A stretch of DNA of 64,000 bases from Closterium sp. Naga37s-1 (lineage: Eukaryota > Streptophyta > Zygnematophyceae > Desmidiales > Closteriaceae). The DNA is taken from positions 17,493 through 81,492 of the forward strand of contig CANJKZ010000925.1 of NCBI GenBank assembly GCA_947471745.1, given 5' to 3'. Made by a program: the position numbers and the translations under genes. The notes below the pieces were generated by a model. The model saw only the letters and a program-made list of their open reading frames with translations, was not told where the DNA came from and did no database searches. Positions within the stretch are counted from its first letter, which is position 1. Each line of letters begins with the position of its first letter. Positions 1 to 9,737 of the stretch are shown here, in pieces.

Positions 1-418
1 GTGTATAGGGTTGTCCTTTTTGGCGTTCTAAGCTAAAGTTAATACTTCACAGTGCTGCCCGTATTTGCATTGAGGTTTACAACTCATCAACATGCAATAT
101 AAGTGTCTTAGTCATGGCTATCATTGAACTACGCTAACTGGAAACTGACACGACATCAGGAGCCATACTCATCCTAAGGACGCGGGCACTTGCATCGATT
201 ACGGCGATTGATCCTGCCGCATGATCGTTTTTTGACGGGTTTTAAGAAGGTCATACAGTTTTTTGCAGGTTTTCAGTGCGGTAGCGGATCGATATTGCAC
301 GATCGATCGCCGAACTTGATGCAAGTGTCGTCCTGAGTAGACGATACTAAAAGAACACCCCACTCCACCCCACAACTTGGTTCGAACATTTATAGTTCTA
401 TCAGCCTTTCTCCAAGCC
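1..418. repeat. Low-copy DNA with an imperfect foldback
   Basis: No gene is visible. Between about 166 and 340 the sequence pairs imperfectly with itself: the left arm contains CACTTGCATC followed by CGGCGATTGATC, and the right arm read on the other strand gives CACTTGCATC followed by CGGCGATCGATC. The arms have small gaps and are separated by roughly 60-70 bases. This could be an old MITE or a stem-loop; no clean target duplication was found. Confidence 0.4.
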
Positions 419-421
419 TAA

Positions 422-933
422 GGGCGCGTAACCATTTTGTTTTTGTTTTCTTGAAGTTACGTTTAGAAACGAACGTTAGATAAATAAACGGTTCCGTATC
501 CGGAACGGAACCGTCCGTTTAACGAAACAGAACTCGAAATTTCGAACCGTCGGGTTGAACCTTACTCAAGATTTGAAAACTCACGAAAATGTGCAATGTT
601 ACGCAATCAGGCGACACTCGTCATTTTCGTACAGCCAGTATGGGGACCGATGTCAATGATGACATTGCACTTCGGTTGTTCCCGCAAATTCACGGTGTTT
701 TCGCGCGCCAACCACAAGTCGGCAAACTCGACCAGTTCGTTTCTGACAAACCATAACCGTCCGTTAGATGGTTCCCTCCATTTTGGGGAAAAAGTGCCAC
801 TCGGTTATGTTGCGATAGCGATGTCGCATGGTTACTTGCGAACTAACTAGCGAACACCAACGATTGCTATAACCACCATTTCGCACGGACGGTCCGAATA
901 ACGAACCGTCAAAACCAAAATGGTTACGCGCCC
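422..933. mobile_element. PIF/Harbinger-like MITE (TAA target duplication)
   Basis: A 512-bp element bounded by perfect 18-bp terminal inverted repeats beginning GGGCGCGTAACCATTTTG (422-439 and 916-933) and flanked on both sides by TAA (419-421, 934-936). A 3-bp TWA duplication and GGG-starting termini are typical of PIF/Harbinger transposons. The inverted match continues weakly inside: both ends carry versions of GGACCGTCCGT or GGAACCGTCCGT. There is no transposase, so it is non-autonomous. The 84-codon open frame at 596-850 has no recognisable content. Confidence 0.75.
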
Positions 934-936
934 TAA

Positions 937-2292
937 CATCACTGACAGATGCGGTCCCAGGTCAATAAGTACGAGGGAGAAGGTTGGGGGGGTTGGTTGG
1001 GAAATGGGAAATTACGAGGAGGGAGGGGGGGGGTGGGGGGGGGGGTCCGCCGAATCTCAGGTACACGTAAGGGCCAGGGCCGAGTTTTGCCCTGATCTCG
1101 TCCGGGAAAGGCCCCAGCGCAGCCCTGACTCGGCACGGACAGCACCCGAAACCAAAACCAGGCGGAAAATTGTCTCTCGATTGTCCTTGCATATTTGAAT
1201 CCTGCACGGGTACATAGTAGTGGGTTGGTTGGTGTCTCACCATGGTCGAAAGGCGTGAGCAACTGACTTGTACAGTGAATTGTCCGTCAAGGCGAGAACG
1301 ACTTTTGCACTGTGCGGCAGCAGTGAGTTGCAGCTTGCAGTTTGCGACAGAGAGGGGCAGTCGAAGCTTCCGCCGAGGATGCTTCCGAGCAGTATCGGAT
1401 CTGACACACGTGTAACTTCGGTTCGGGGAGAACTCCGGGTCAACCCTATCCACTAGAACGATGAGGCGCGCTCCCCGCCTCTCGACTCCGCCACTCTCAA
1501 CAGCCCGTCGGCGTCGGCGTGCTTCCTAGTCACAAGCGCCGCCACCACCACTTGCGGCGGCTTGGCAAACTTAGCAGGGCCACCCATTCCGTGCCATGGG
1601 ATATCGTGATCCCATCCCAGCCCTCTGAGGCTGAAGGGACGGAGTACATTGTCAGGGTAGCACCAACTTTTTCATATCGGAAATCGTCATTTGCCCTCCT
1701 ATGGAGCGGCGCACGGCACGTCTCTTCTCCTTCTTGCTCTGTAAGCACCACTACTACGTGTCAGGCTCTTACTGTGAGTGTAGCCCGTGGCGATCGGCGT
1801 CTCCCGCGTCCGGCGTGTTGTGTCATTGGTCCCGCCCCTCATGATGTTCCTTCGCTGCCGCCACCCTGTCAGGTGCGGCGTTTTTCACTGCCGCCGCGTC
1901 TACACCAATCTTCCCGCGCGACTGCGGCGGCGGCGGCAGCGGCAGCGGGGTGTCTGCGCCTCAGTCCAAACCCTGGAAGGGGAAAGCATTGAGTAAATCT
2001 TTGCCGCTCTATTTCCTGCCCTCGCTTCGCGGTGTTGCCAGTCTCTAGGTAGAAGCAGCAGGTGAAGTGCAATGTGCCCACCTCCTCCAATGTTCAGCGA
2101 ACGAGTTTTCATGTTGTCTTCACTGTGTGGTGGATTGCTGCGTTGCATGTGGTTCTGCATGTCGCCCCTGCTGGGTCGTGTAAATTACACGACGAACTTG
2201 CAGCCATGTCGATTTTCCATTACTGAAAAGTTGTCAAGGCATCTGATGGCGTTTCAGTGTTGCTACTAGCACTCGACCCCACTTGTCCTTCC
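937..2292. other. Region without a recognised gene
   Basis: About 1.35 kb of mixed composition. It holds a G-rich stretch (about 1018-1046) and short GCGGCGGC runs (about 1920-1950) that create spurious frames on both strands. It could hold promoter or 5' untranslated sequence of the gene starting at 2293, but no TATA box or conserved motif can be defended. Confidence 0.3.
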
Positions 2293-3353
2293 ATGTCCCT
2301 CCCCCTATCCCTGCGATTCCCACTACCAGTGAAGTACGTGGTCAAGTACCGTCCCACTAAGGTCAATGGCAAAGTGGTCGGCGACAAAGGGGCATCTGCG
2401 AAACTTGTGATCACGGGGGTGATGTGAGTCCCCAATAACTTCTATATTTCGTTTTGTCTACGAAGCCCCTCACTCTCAGTAGTGTTAAGGTTGAGGCGTT
2501 TTGGCTCGATCACGGACTGCGGTTTCGAAGGAGGAAGGAGGGATACGACGGGAAAGGGTGAGTTGGTTCACTTGGAGTTTAGGGGGCGAAGGAAAACCTG
2601 CTGTTTCCATGATTGTTCGTATTGGGGAGTTTTTACTCCTCTAGCCCTCTCTCCTCCCCTCCTTCCCCCCCCCCCCCCCCCCCCCCCCCCTTGCACCGTT
2701 CCCCCCATCTTTCTTTTCCCGGCCTCCTCCCCCTGTCTCAGCCTGCACGACCTTCCTCTTCCCCTCTTCCCTCGCACCACCTTCCCCTTTCGCCCTTCCG
2801 TCCTCCCGCCCCCACCACCATCCCTTCTTCGTTCCCCCTATAACGCCCCTATACAGGCGCAGCGGATGCCCTTCAACCCATTGTGTGTGCAGCAGGAGTT
2901 ACATCCACCCCCAAACCCCACATTCCATTCAACCGGCTCCCTCACTTCCCTTCCCCTTTTCTCAACCCCTTTTCTCACTCCTGGTTCGCTCTCGGCCATC
3001 TTTCTCCTTGTCCTGTTGGCAGGTACTCAGCAACTTTGTACAATATCAGAATTCGTTTTCACACGTTGAACTTAAATTCTGGTGGGTCGGCCCCTACTGT
3101 CGGCAGTGCAACTTCCTGCACTTCTTCCGCAACAACTTCGTTTGGCTATACTATGATTAACATCACGAGTAACAAGGTCGGTCGTCGCAAGCGCTACAGC
3201 TTCAAGTACTCTGGTGAAACAGACCAATCGTGTAAGGTTGCTGACCTTCGTAGTCAGGTCGCCCTTGCGGTGTCCCGACTAGGCAAATACACTAAGGTGT
3301 TTCATTCCAAGAACCCTAATGCACTCTGTGGGAAGATACGCAAGGTGAAGTAA
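2293..3353 (+). CDS. Candidate two-exon host gene, unknown function
   Basis: Proposed exons are 2293-2423 and 3023-3353, giving about 153 residues. Exon 1 opens with ATG and ends at a GT-GAGT donor (2424). Exon 2 follows a pyrimidine-rich tract and CAG acceptor at 3020-3022. The split codon AT|G joins the frames exactly and the stop is TAA at 3351-3353. The 599-nt intron contains a long pure C tract (about 2667-2690). The product has a short hydrophobic start, then a basic part (KYVVKYRPTKVNGKVVGDKG), a Ser/Thr/Gly-rich middle and a lysine-rich C-terminus (GRRKRYSFKY, ending CGKIRKVK). I recognise no family. It is the only segment that looks like neither transposon nor minisatellite. The model rests on splice signals and frame agreement only, and further upstream exons are possible. 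Confidence 0.4.
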
Positions 3354-3593
3354 TGGATTCCTAACTTTTCCTATGAGGGTGCAACTATTCATGTCCACAG
3401 TGCACTTCGGGATGTGGATTTGCGTGGTTAGGCTGCTTAGTTGTTTCGTATACCAGTATGTGTTTGTACCGAACCTGAACCTTGGCCAGAGTGGGCATTA
3501 TCATAATGTAGGTTTTGTTTTCTTACTTCGCACCCCTGATTACCGCGCACACAACCGTTCCCGCCAATAATACCCAACATTAACCGTTACAAC
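3354..3593. other. 3' flank of candidate gene; possible left part of G1 5' LTR
   Basis: No gene is seen. The part from about 3506 (beginning TGTAGG) up to the hAT target site at 3594-3601 is continuous, once the hAT element is removed, with 7087-7339, which precedes the primer site of gypsy element G1. I therefore suspect this tail is the start of the G1 5' LTR, but the left LTR boundary is a guess. Confidence 0.25.
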
Positions 3594-3718
3594 CTCGCGA
3601 CCAGGCCCTCAGATGTCAGCGTAAAACACGCTGATTAGGCTGATTTTGTAGCTGTGATTTTCGTTTTCCCTGAAATTTCAGTGTCTTTATGTTTGCACTG
3701 ATTTTTCAGTTTAAAGTA

Positions 3719-6668
3719 CCGTAATCTCCCGGATAGTAGACCCTAGGGTCTTATGTAAAATTCATAAAAAAATAGGGGGGGGTCTTGTCAACGGCACAAG
3801 ATTGTATAGTACCCGGGTCTTATTAAATTGATATAATTTTTAAAGGTGTAATCGAATGCCTCATTGATGAGGATGCTTGACATTGTTTTTTCACTGTTGT
3901 TTGGGCCGCACATGTGCGGCTTCTGCGATGTAGCCACATCACACAGGGGAATCAGTTTGTGGCCTTCTCATTGGCCGAAATCGCACGTTACCACATTCCA
4001 TCATTAAGATTCGTTTTGTGGCTCGTCAGCGTGCCATCCCACTTCGACACCCTGACACATGCACGGCTCGAGCGCAGGGGCTGCACGGTGGCCCCAGCAG
4101 GAACCCCTATTGTTCAACGGGAGGCACGTCAATCCTTTCACCCATCACAATCCTTCTCTTCCGCCTGTTTCTTAATCCACGCACGAAACTGATTTCAGCT
4201 CGGCAGAGTGGTGCGCTTAGGGGCCGTAGCTCTAGGATGGTCGTCTTAACATGGCTGGAGGAGGTACTTAGAGCAGTAGCTAGAGGTGTAAGCTATCGTT
4301 CACGATGGTGACGTCTCCAGATTCAGGGATGTCGCACGCAAGGCGCCCTCGTCCCACTAACGCTAATCGAGCATCGCAAGCACGAGTTTCACCCCGTCCA
4401 GTGTTGCCAACAGCTTCACCTTCCTCGAGTGATCCTAGCGAAAGTTCCCATGGCATTCGCCGACCGCCACTTCCTAGAGTCGTGATCCCTACTTTTCCGG
4501 AGTCTAGTCGCCCGCAAGGCATGAAACGAAGAATTCTAGATGCTGCACCTCCTTCCCCTCGTCATAGGATGACGAAACGCTCTCGTAACGCGTTCACCGC
4601 CAAGGAGAAACTGCACTGGCTGGCCATGTTGGAGTCACAGCCTGACCTCAGCATCCGTGGCTTGGCAAAGCTCGCCAAGGTGCAGCCCAAGCAAATCCGC
4701 GAGTGGAGGCGACTCAAGGAGCGTCTCGAGGTCGCCGCTGGTTGTTGCCGACGTCTTAACGGTGGAGGGCGTAGGGCGAAGTGGCCCCTGATGGAGAAAG
4801 CAGTTTACCGCCAATTCTTGGCGCACCGTGCCAAAGGATTGGCGGTGTCGGTGAGCCTTCTCCGCAAATGGGCATCTCAGTACATGAAGCACCGTCAGCC
4901 TACCGCCGATTTTCGCGCATCGGCACGTTGGACCTTTCGCTACCGCGTGCGGTGGTCGTTGGCGCAACGCGTGAAGACAAAGATGGGGCAAAAACTAGCC
5001 GCCGGTGAGCAAGCTGCCTGTCACCCCCCCTTGCACTAACGGTCTAGGTAAAATGCTATCTAACGCATGTGTCGTTGTGTGTTTAACAGACTGCAAGGGA
5101 AAGGTGGAGTCCTTCTGGGAATTCGTCCGCCAGATGCGCATGGTTCATCGCTTTCCCCTCAACCTCATCGTGAACGCTGACCAGACCCCGCTCTGGTTGG
5201 AGATGCCGGCGGAACGCACCCTCGAAATGAAAGGCGCCCGCACGGTGCATGTCAGGACGGCGGGTACGAGAAGGAGCGTGTCACTGTCATGTTGGCAGTG
5301 ACGGCTGACGGCCTGAAGCTTCCCCCGTATGTCATCTTCAAGCGGAAGACGGTGCCACGAATCGTGGTGCCACCAGGTGAGCCCGATGTGTTTCCGTCGT
5401 TGATTCCTTATGTTCCTCGTTTCTCCGTTACTAATTTCCAGTTGTGGCGTGTGCAGGAATCGTCATCCGCGCCCAAGAGAAGGGCTGGATGGACGAGCGC
5501 CTTGTCCAGGATTGGACAACACAGGTGCTCGTCCCCTTCTTGAAGCCGTTGCGGGACGAGGGCGGACGGCGCAAGCAAGCGCTCCTTGTCTTCGACTCGT
5601 ACAAGGGGCACCTGACGGAATCCGTGGGGCAAACTCTGAAGATGTTTAAGGTGACGCGTGCCGTCATCCCTGGCGGTTGCACCCCCCTGGTGCAACCGCT
5701 TGATGTCTCCATCAACCGCAGTTTCAAGTGCGGTGTTCGCCACCGCTACAGCACGTGGTTTGAGGAGGTCGGGATCAGCCAAACGACACGTGCAGGTGAG
5801 TCGTGGTCGACTTGTGAGCTTTAAGATGACTAGGCAGCATTAAATCCACTGCCTTTACATCTCTGCCGTTCATCCTTCTTGTGAACTCCAGGGAACTTGA
5901 AGAAGCCCCCCCCTGAAGTGATCCTGAAGTGGATCGTCGAGTCATGGGCTGATGTGCCAGAGGAGCTGGTGAAGAAAGCATTCCTCACCTGCGGCATCTC
6001 CAGTGCCGAAGACGGGAGCGAGGATCATCTGATCCTCGCTCACCTGCGGGACAAGGCGGAAGTGGAGGTGCTGGAGGATGTGCTGGACGAGGGGGAGGAC
6101 GGGGTGAACCCCAACCCGTTCTACGAAGACCCCTCGCACGCCCCTGAGCCCGCCGCCACCAAGGACGACGAGGCAGAGGACGAAGAGGAAGGGCTTGCAG
6201 GGGAGGAGGCTGTGGTGGGTGCTGCTGCCGAGGAAGGGGATGTGATGGCTCCGGATGAGGAGGGGGATGAGGCAGATGCAGAGATGGGAGGTGCGGACGA
6301 GTGGAGTGAGGATGGAGACGACTGGTGGGCAGCAGGCCGCTATGAGGGAGAGGAAGTGGAGGAGTGGGTTGCAGGCGAGGATGAGTGACTGTTTTTATGT
6401 TGTTCTCACCCCTTGTTGCCCCCTAAATCTCTGAAATGCAAACTGTGAATAGGTTGCATTGGTGTCAAACTTGTCTTGCTAGTGAAGCACTTGAAAAGAC
6501 ATCTTATTTCCATTATAAACTAGTGACAACCATAAGGGGGGGGGTCTAGTAATGATTACCCCTCTAGGGGGGGGTATAGTGAAAACCTGCCAAAATAAAA
6601 GACCCACCCCCGTAATACAGACCCGGGGGTCTTGTATTCCGGGGGGTCTACTATCCGGGAGCTTACGG
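3719..6668 (+). mobile_element. Pogo-like (IS630-Tc1-mariner) DNA transposon, 2950 bp
   Basis: Terminal inverted repeats of 25 bp (3719-3743 and 6644-6668) differ at one position and begin CCGTAATCTCCCGGATAG. The target dinucleotide TA is duplicated at 3717-3718 and 6669-6670, as expected for the Tc1-mariner-pogo superfamily. Both ends also carry repeated subterminal motifs of the form GGGGGTCTT or GACCCGGG (3740-3830 and 6535-6650), possible transposase binding sites. The inside encodes one spliced transposase gene. The element sits wholly within a hAT element, so it is the younger insertion. Confidence 0.9.
4305..6388 (+). pseudogene. Pogo/DDE_1-family transposase, four exons, one frameshift
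   Basis: Exons inferred from splice signals and frame continuity: 4305-5004, 5090-5376, 5457-5795, 5892-6388, each intron with a GTGAG donor and an AG acceptor. The N-terminal part is Ser/Pro/Arg-rich. A CENP-B/pogo-like helix-turn-helix follows (around NAFTAKEKLHWLAMLESQ and LAKLAKVQPKQIREW). The DDE_1 core has Asp in NADQTPLW, Asp in LLVFDSYKGH and the third acidic residue as Asp in PLVQPLDVSIN, 35 residues after the second. The last exon ends in a long Glu/Asp-rich tail of more than 100 residues. Role: cut-and-paste transposition at TA sites. In exon 2 the frame shifts between about 5255 and 5285, where the conserved G-Y-E-K-x-R-V-T-V-M-L stretch continues in another frame; one missing base explains it. 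All else is open, so this is a recently inactivated gene or a sequencing error. Confidence 0.85.
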
Positions 6669-6789
6669 TATAGGACTACCCTGACGAATTAGTGTTTAGG
6701 TGTACCAGTAACACTGAAGCATCAGTATAGTGTACTGAGTCACACTGATTCGGACTTACCAAAATGTGTAGGGTACAGTCAGTGGGGTG

Positions 6790-6925
6790 CGAGTACAAGG
6801 GGCTTTAGGCCCGAAATCCCAGCCACATACCAGCAAGCCTCTCACACACGGGACTTGAACCTGGGACCTTTCCGGTAATAGGGCGAAACCTTAGACAGCT
6901 ACGCCAGTAGTGCTGGACTCGAGAT
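6790..6925 (-). repeat. tRNA-derived SINE-like segment
   Basis: On the - strand the segment reads like a degenerate tRNA: a TGGCGTAGC A-box-like stretch near 6905, then about 40 bases later a good B box, GGTTCAAGTCC (near 6851-6861), followed by non-tRNA sequence. That order matches the RNA polymerase III promoter of tRNA-derived SINEs. Acceptor-stem pairing and a clear anticodon loop are not convincing, so I do not call it a tRNA gene. No poly-A tail or target duplication was established. Confidence 0.4.
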
Positions 6926-7086
6926 GTAAATTGTTTTACTACACATATATTTCAGTTAGCCATGAAATTCTACCCTGACAAAATCAGCATAAACTTAACC
7001 CCCAACGCTGATTTGGTCACGACTTTGGGCAGGGCACGCTGATCCATCAGCATACCCTGAAACCAATCTGAGGGCCTGCTCGCGAC

Positions 7087-7339
7087 ACTCCCCTCGACTA
7101 CATTTCCCGCCACCGTTCACATCACGGCACAACCTCACGGCTCGGCTGGTAACCCGCGCTCCGGCCCTCCGCCTCGACAATTCCCAACCTCGGCGCCAGG
7201 CCTGTCGCGCAACCCACGATTCGCTCGTTACCATTACCACGCTAGTTCGCTATTTAACTTCCGCTCATTACTTCGCTCGATGTACTGTTTTGCTTCGATA
7301 GTGCAATCATCGTTTGGTCGCTCAATTGCACTCGTAACA
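7087..7339 (+). repeat. Probable right part of the G1 gypsy 5' LTR
   Basis: This stretch lies between the hAT target duplication and a primer binding site and ends CTCGTAACA, compatible with an LTR 3' terminus. No second LTR of this family is present in the window to prove the boundaries. The hAT element would have split this LTR. Confidence 0.35.
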
Positions 7340-7341
7340 CT

Positions 7342-7354
7342 TGGGATCAGAGCC
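7342..7354 (+). promoter_or_regulatory. Primer binding site of gypsy G1 (tRNA-iMet type)
   Basis: TGGGATCAGAGCC differs at one base from TGGTATCAGAGCC, the complement of the initiator-methionine tRNA 3' end used by many plant LTR retrotransposons. It lies two bases after the presumed LTR end and about 200 bases before the G1 gag start. Confidence 0.55.
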
Positions 7355-7550
7355 ACGACCCTTTTTCGGACTGCCTCCACACCTTCGCTTTTCAAATTAC
7401 CGTAACTCATTTTTTTTGGGTGGGTGGGGGGGGAGGGGGAGGGGGGGAGTAGACGTCCCTCAACGACCAAGCACCGCTCTTCGTGTGCACTCTCGTAAGC
7501 ATATACAGCTATGACCGAGGCTCTCGCTGAGCTAGCACGACACCCCCGCC

Positions 7551-8656
7551 ATGGACGAATCCGGCAACATTCTGCTCACGACCTTGACGCAAGAGCGTCT
7601 CGACGAGCTTATGCTCCAGCTGGAGGAATCAACGCTCGAAATCGCGACACTCAGAGCGGAGCGTGATTCCGCACTACAGCAATCAACGGCGAACGCACCA
7701 GCACAAGCACCAGTACATGCACCTGCACAATCTGAAGAGCCAATTGTCATCTCATCTAGAACGTCATCGCAACACGACAGTGTGGGACAACGCTCAGGCG
7801 CAATTAGTGATGGCGCCGCCCAATCCATGCCGGGGATCGAACGGACCAAGGAGGCACCAGGCGCCAATACACCTCGCGAAGCCTGGCGTCACGTCAGCAT
7901 TGCGACACCCGTCGGCAACAGCGACATTGGTGAGCCAATGCCACTCAAGCTGCAGCGCCTGCCCTGTTTCGATCTTATTCAGCGTGGAGGTTCGACGGAT
8001 CAATCCCGGGTGTTCACAATGAACGCATGTTTTTTACACGAATTACGTCACGTCGGATGCAGCGAAGATCCGGTACGTCGTATCCTTGCTGCGGGCCAGC
8101 CATGGACTGGTGGCGAGTTATCGTGACGTCGTCGAGCGCCTATGAGCCACCATCACAAGGGGAGAGGCCCTCGGGGCCAGCCGTAACATGGAGTTCGTTC
8201 TGCGAAGTCGCCCAATACATCACGTGGGATGCGTGGTGCGCAGGGCTTCGGGCGCGCTTCGAGCCGATCGCTGCTTTGATCTCAGCACGCCAGAAGCGCG
8301 CGCTTGGCGGAAACTCGGGTTGGTTCAATATTACAGTAGCGGTTTCCTCGCGCTGTGTGAGCAGGTCGGCTACATGCACGAAGCGGAGCGAGTGGATCGC
8401 TACGTCCGCGGCTTGAAGCCGGAAACCTTGCAAGAAATCATTCTTCGCGGGATCTCGAACTTCAATGAAATCCTGGCGTGCGCGGAGAAAGTCGACATAC
8501 TACGCCGTTCGAGGCCCGGGTCCTACTACATACATCGTACTCGGGGAACGACCGAGCATGCCAGTGTACACGCTATCGCAACGAATGCAGCTGTCGCGCC
8601 ATTTAAGGGGGGCTGCTTCGCGTGAAGCAGGCCGGGCCACCGCAAGAGCAAATGCC
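7551..8656 (+). pseudogene. Ty3/gypsy Gag, degraded (element G1)
   Basis: The first frame starts with ATG at 7551 and has a coiled-coil-like N-terminus (LTQERLDELMLQLEESTLEI). A second frame from about 8188 carries the retrotransposon Gag core (ARAWRKLGLVQYY, ERVDRYVRGLKPETLQEII). Near 8610-8656 a CCHC zinc knuckle can be read (CFA-stop-SRPGHRKSKC), with a TGA in place of the second cysteine. Frames change at least twice, so no intact Gag is made. The downstream stretch to 8877 is anonymous gag tail, cut by copia A1. The gene would have encoded the capsid and nucleocapsid of the G1 particle. Confidence 0.7.
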
Positions 8657-8877
8657 CAGAGGAGCTAAGGCGCCGAGGAGCAAAGTAGGGGAGGGAGTCT
8701 GGAAGGCAGGGAAACGCTAGCAGTCAGCAGAGTACGGGCCCAATACTGACGAGACTCACTGCTCGCCCGAACACACTGACCCTCACCTAGTGACTGTAAC
8801 GATTCACACAATCGATCGGGCTCGGCTGAATAAGGAGGGTACAGCGACAGATTGCCCATTACTGATTCACAGGAAAA

Positions 8878-9696
8878 TGTTATAGTCACAATAGGCTTGA
8901 ATGTGCCTAAAACGAAAGATAGAGAGCACAGACGGATTTCTGCACAGCGGATTCAAACGTTGACAGCGTTCTGCTCACAGCTGCAAATGACTTGATTCAA
9001 ATTGGATCTGGAGCGTCTTCACGTCGTCTACAATTACCAATTTAGATTGCACGATTTGATAAAAAATTGACGACACAGCGTCGGTTTGAACGAACGGTAC
9101 TATGGCAGCCACTATAGTCTTAGAACACAAGATAGGAAGAGTTACGAGTTGGGAATGACTCCCAGCTCCTACAAACCCCAAGAGCCGAAGTACAGTGATG
9201 TGGAACAGTGCCACACTATCCCCAACCACGAAGGGTCTCGAAACTACCCTTCACTAGGGCCTACACCAAGTGAAATGTTACACTACACAAAGTAATGTAA
9301 CTATCTTCAATATCTTGAGGTGTACCCTTTTGGCGAGCTTCGAAATCACTTGAGGCTTGACACCAAGGCTCGGGCTCTTCATCACAAACTCATCCTTGAG
9401 TTCTTGATGGGTCTGCTGCACACACCTGCGACACGCCGAACTTTCGACACAGGACAGAATAGAAACCGCGCACGACAAAATAAAAACCGCGCGCGAGACA
9501 CAAACGACCGCGTAACACGCGTCTAGCGATAACTCGCTATTGACTCGACACACACACTCGACATCATGACTCAACATTCACACACAATTATAAGCATGAA
9601 ATATATATTATCCCATGCCCTCATACCATTCCATACACACACACATTCACGCACACGGACAACAAGCCGAGTGCAAACCGTAGGGTTGCACCAACA
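8878..9696 (-). repeat. 3' LTR of copia A1
   Basis: 819 bp, direct repeat of 14542-15360. Adjacent on the inside (9697-9710, read on the - strand) is the purine tract CCGAGGGGGAGTTT, the expected plus-strand primer. Short frames in this LTR recur in every family-A LTR and are not genes. Confidence 0.95.
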
Positions 9697-9737
9697 AACT
9701 CCCCCTCGGATTGTTGGCCTTAGGATATGTTGCTCTC

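Larger units (their letters stand above)
3602..7078. mobile_element. hAT-type element, 8-bp target duplication, split by a pogo-like transposon
   Basis: The termini are CAGGCCCTCAGAT (3602-3614) and its exact reverse complement (7066-7078), flanked by a perfect 8-bp direct repeat CTCGCGAC (3594-3601 and 7079-7086). CAGG-type ends with an 8-bp duplication are the hallmark of hAT elements. Several GCTGAT/ATCAGC motifs lie just inside both ends, as in hAT subterminal repeats. Taking out the nested pogo-like element and its TA duplication leaves about 525 bp with no transposase, so this was a non-autonomous hAT element. It appears to have landed in the 5' LTR of gypsy element G1. A tRNA-like SINE candidate lies in its right part. 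Confidence 0.8.

Noticed and set aside
2482..3069. 195-codon Pro-rich frame over the C tract
   Set aside because: Lies mostly in the proposed intron; composition is due to the pyrimidine-rich tract.
6830..6920. A functional tRNA gene on the - strand
   Set aside because: The B box is good, but acceptor stem and anticodon loop do not form convincingly; called SINE-like instead.
8975..9577. Short open frames (84, 69, 99 and 68 codons) that recur in all family-A LTRs
   Set aside because: They recur because the LTR recurs, lie on both strands, lack protein motifs and change with LTR subtype.
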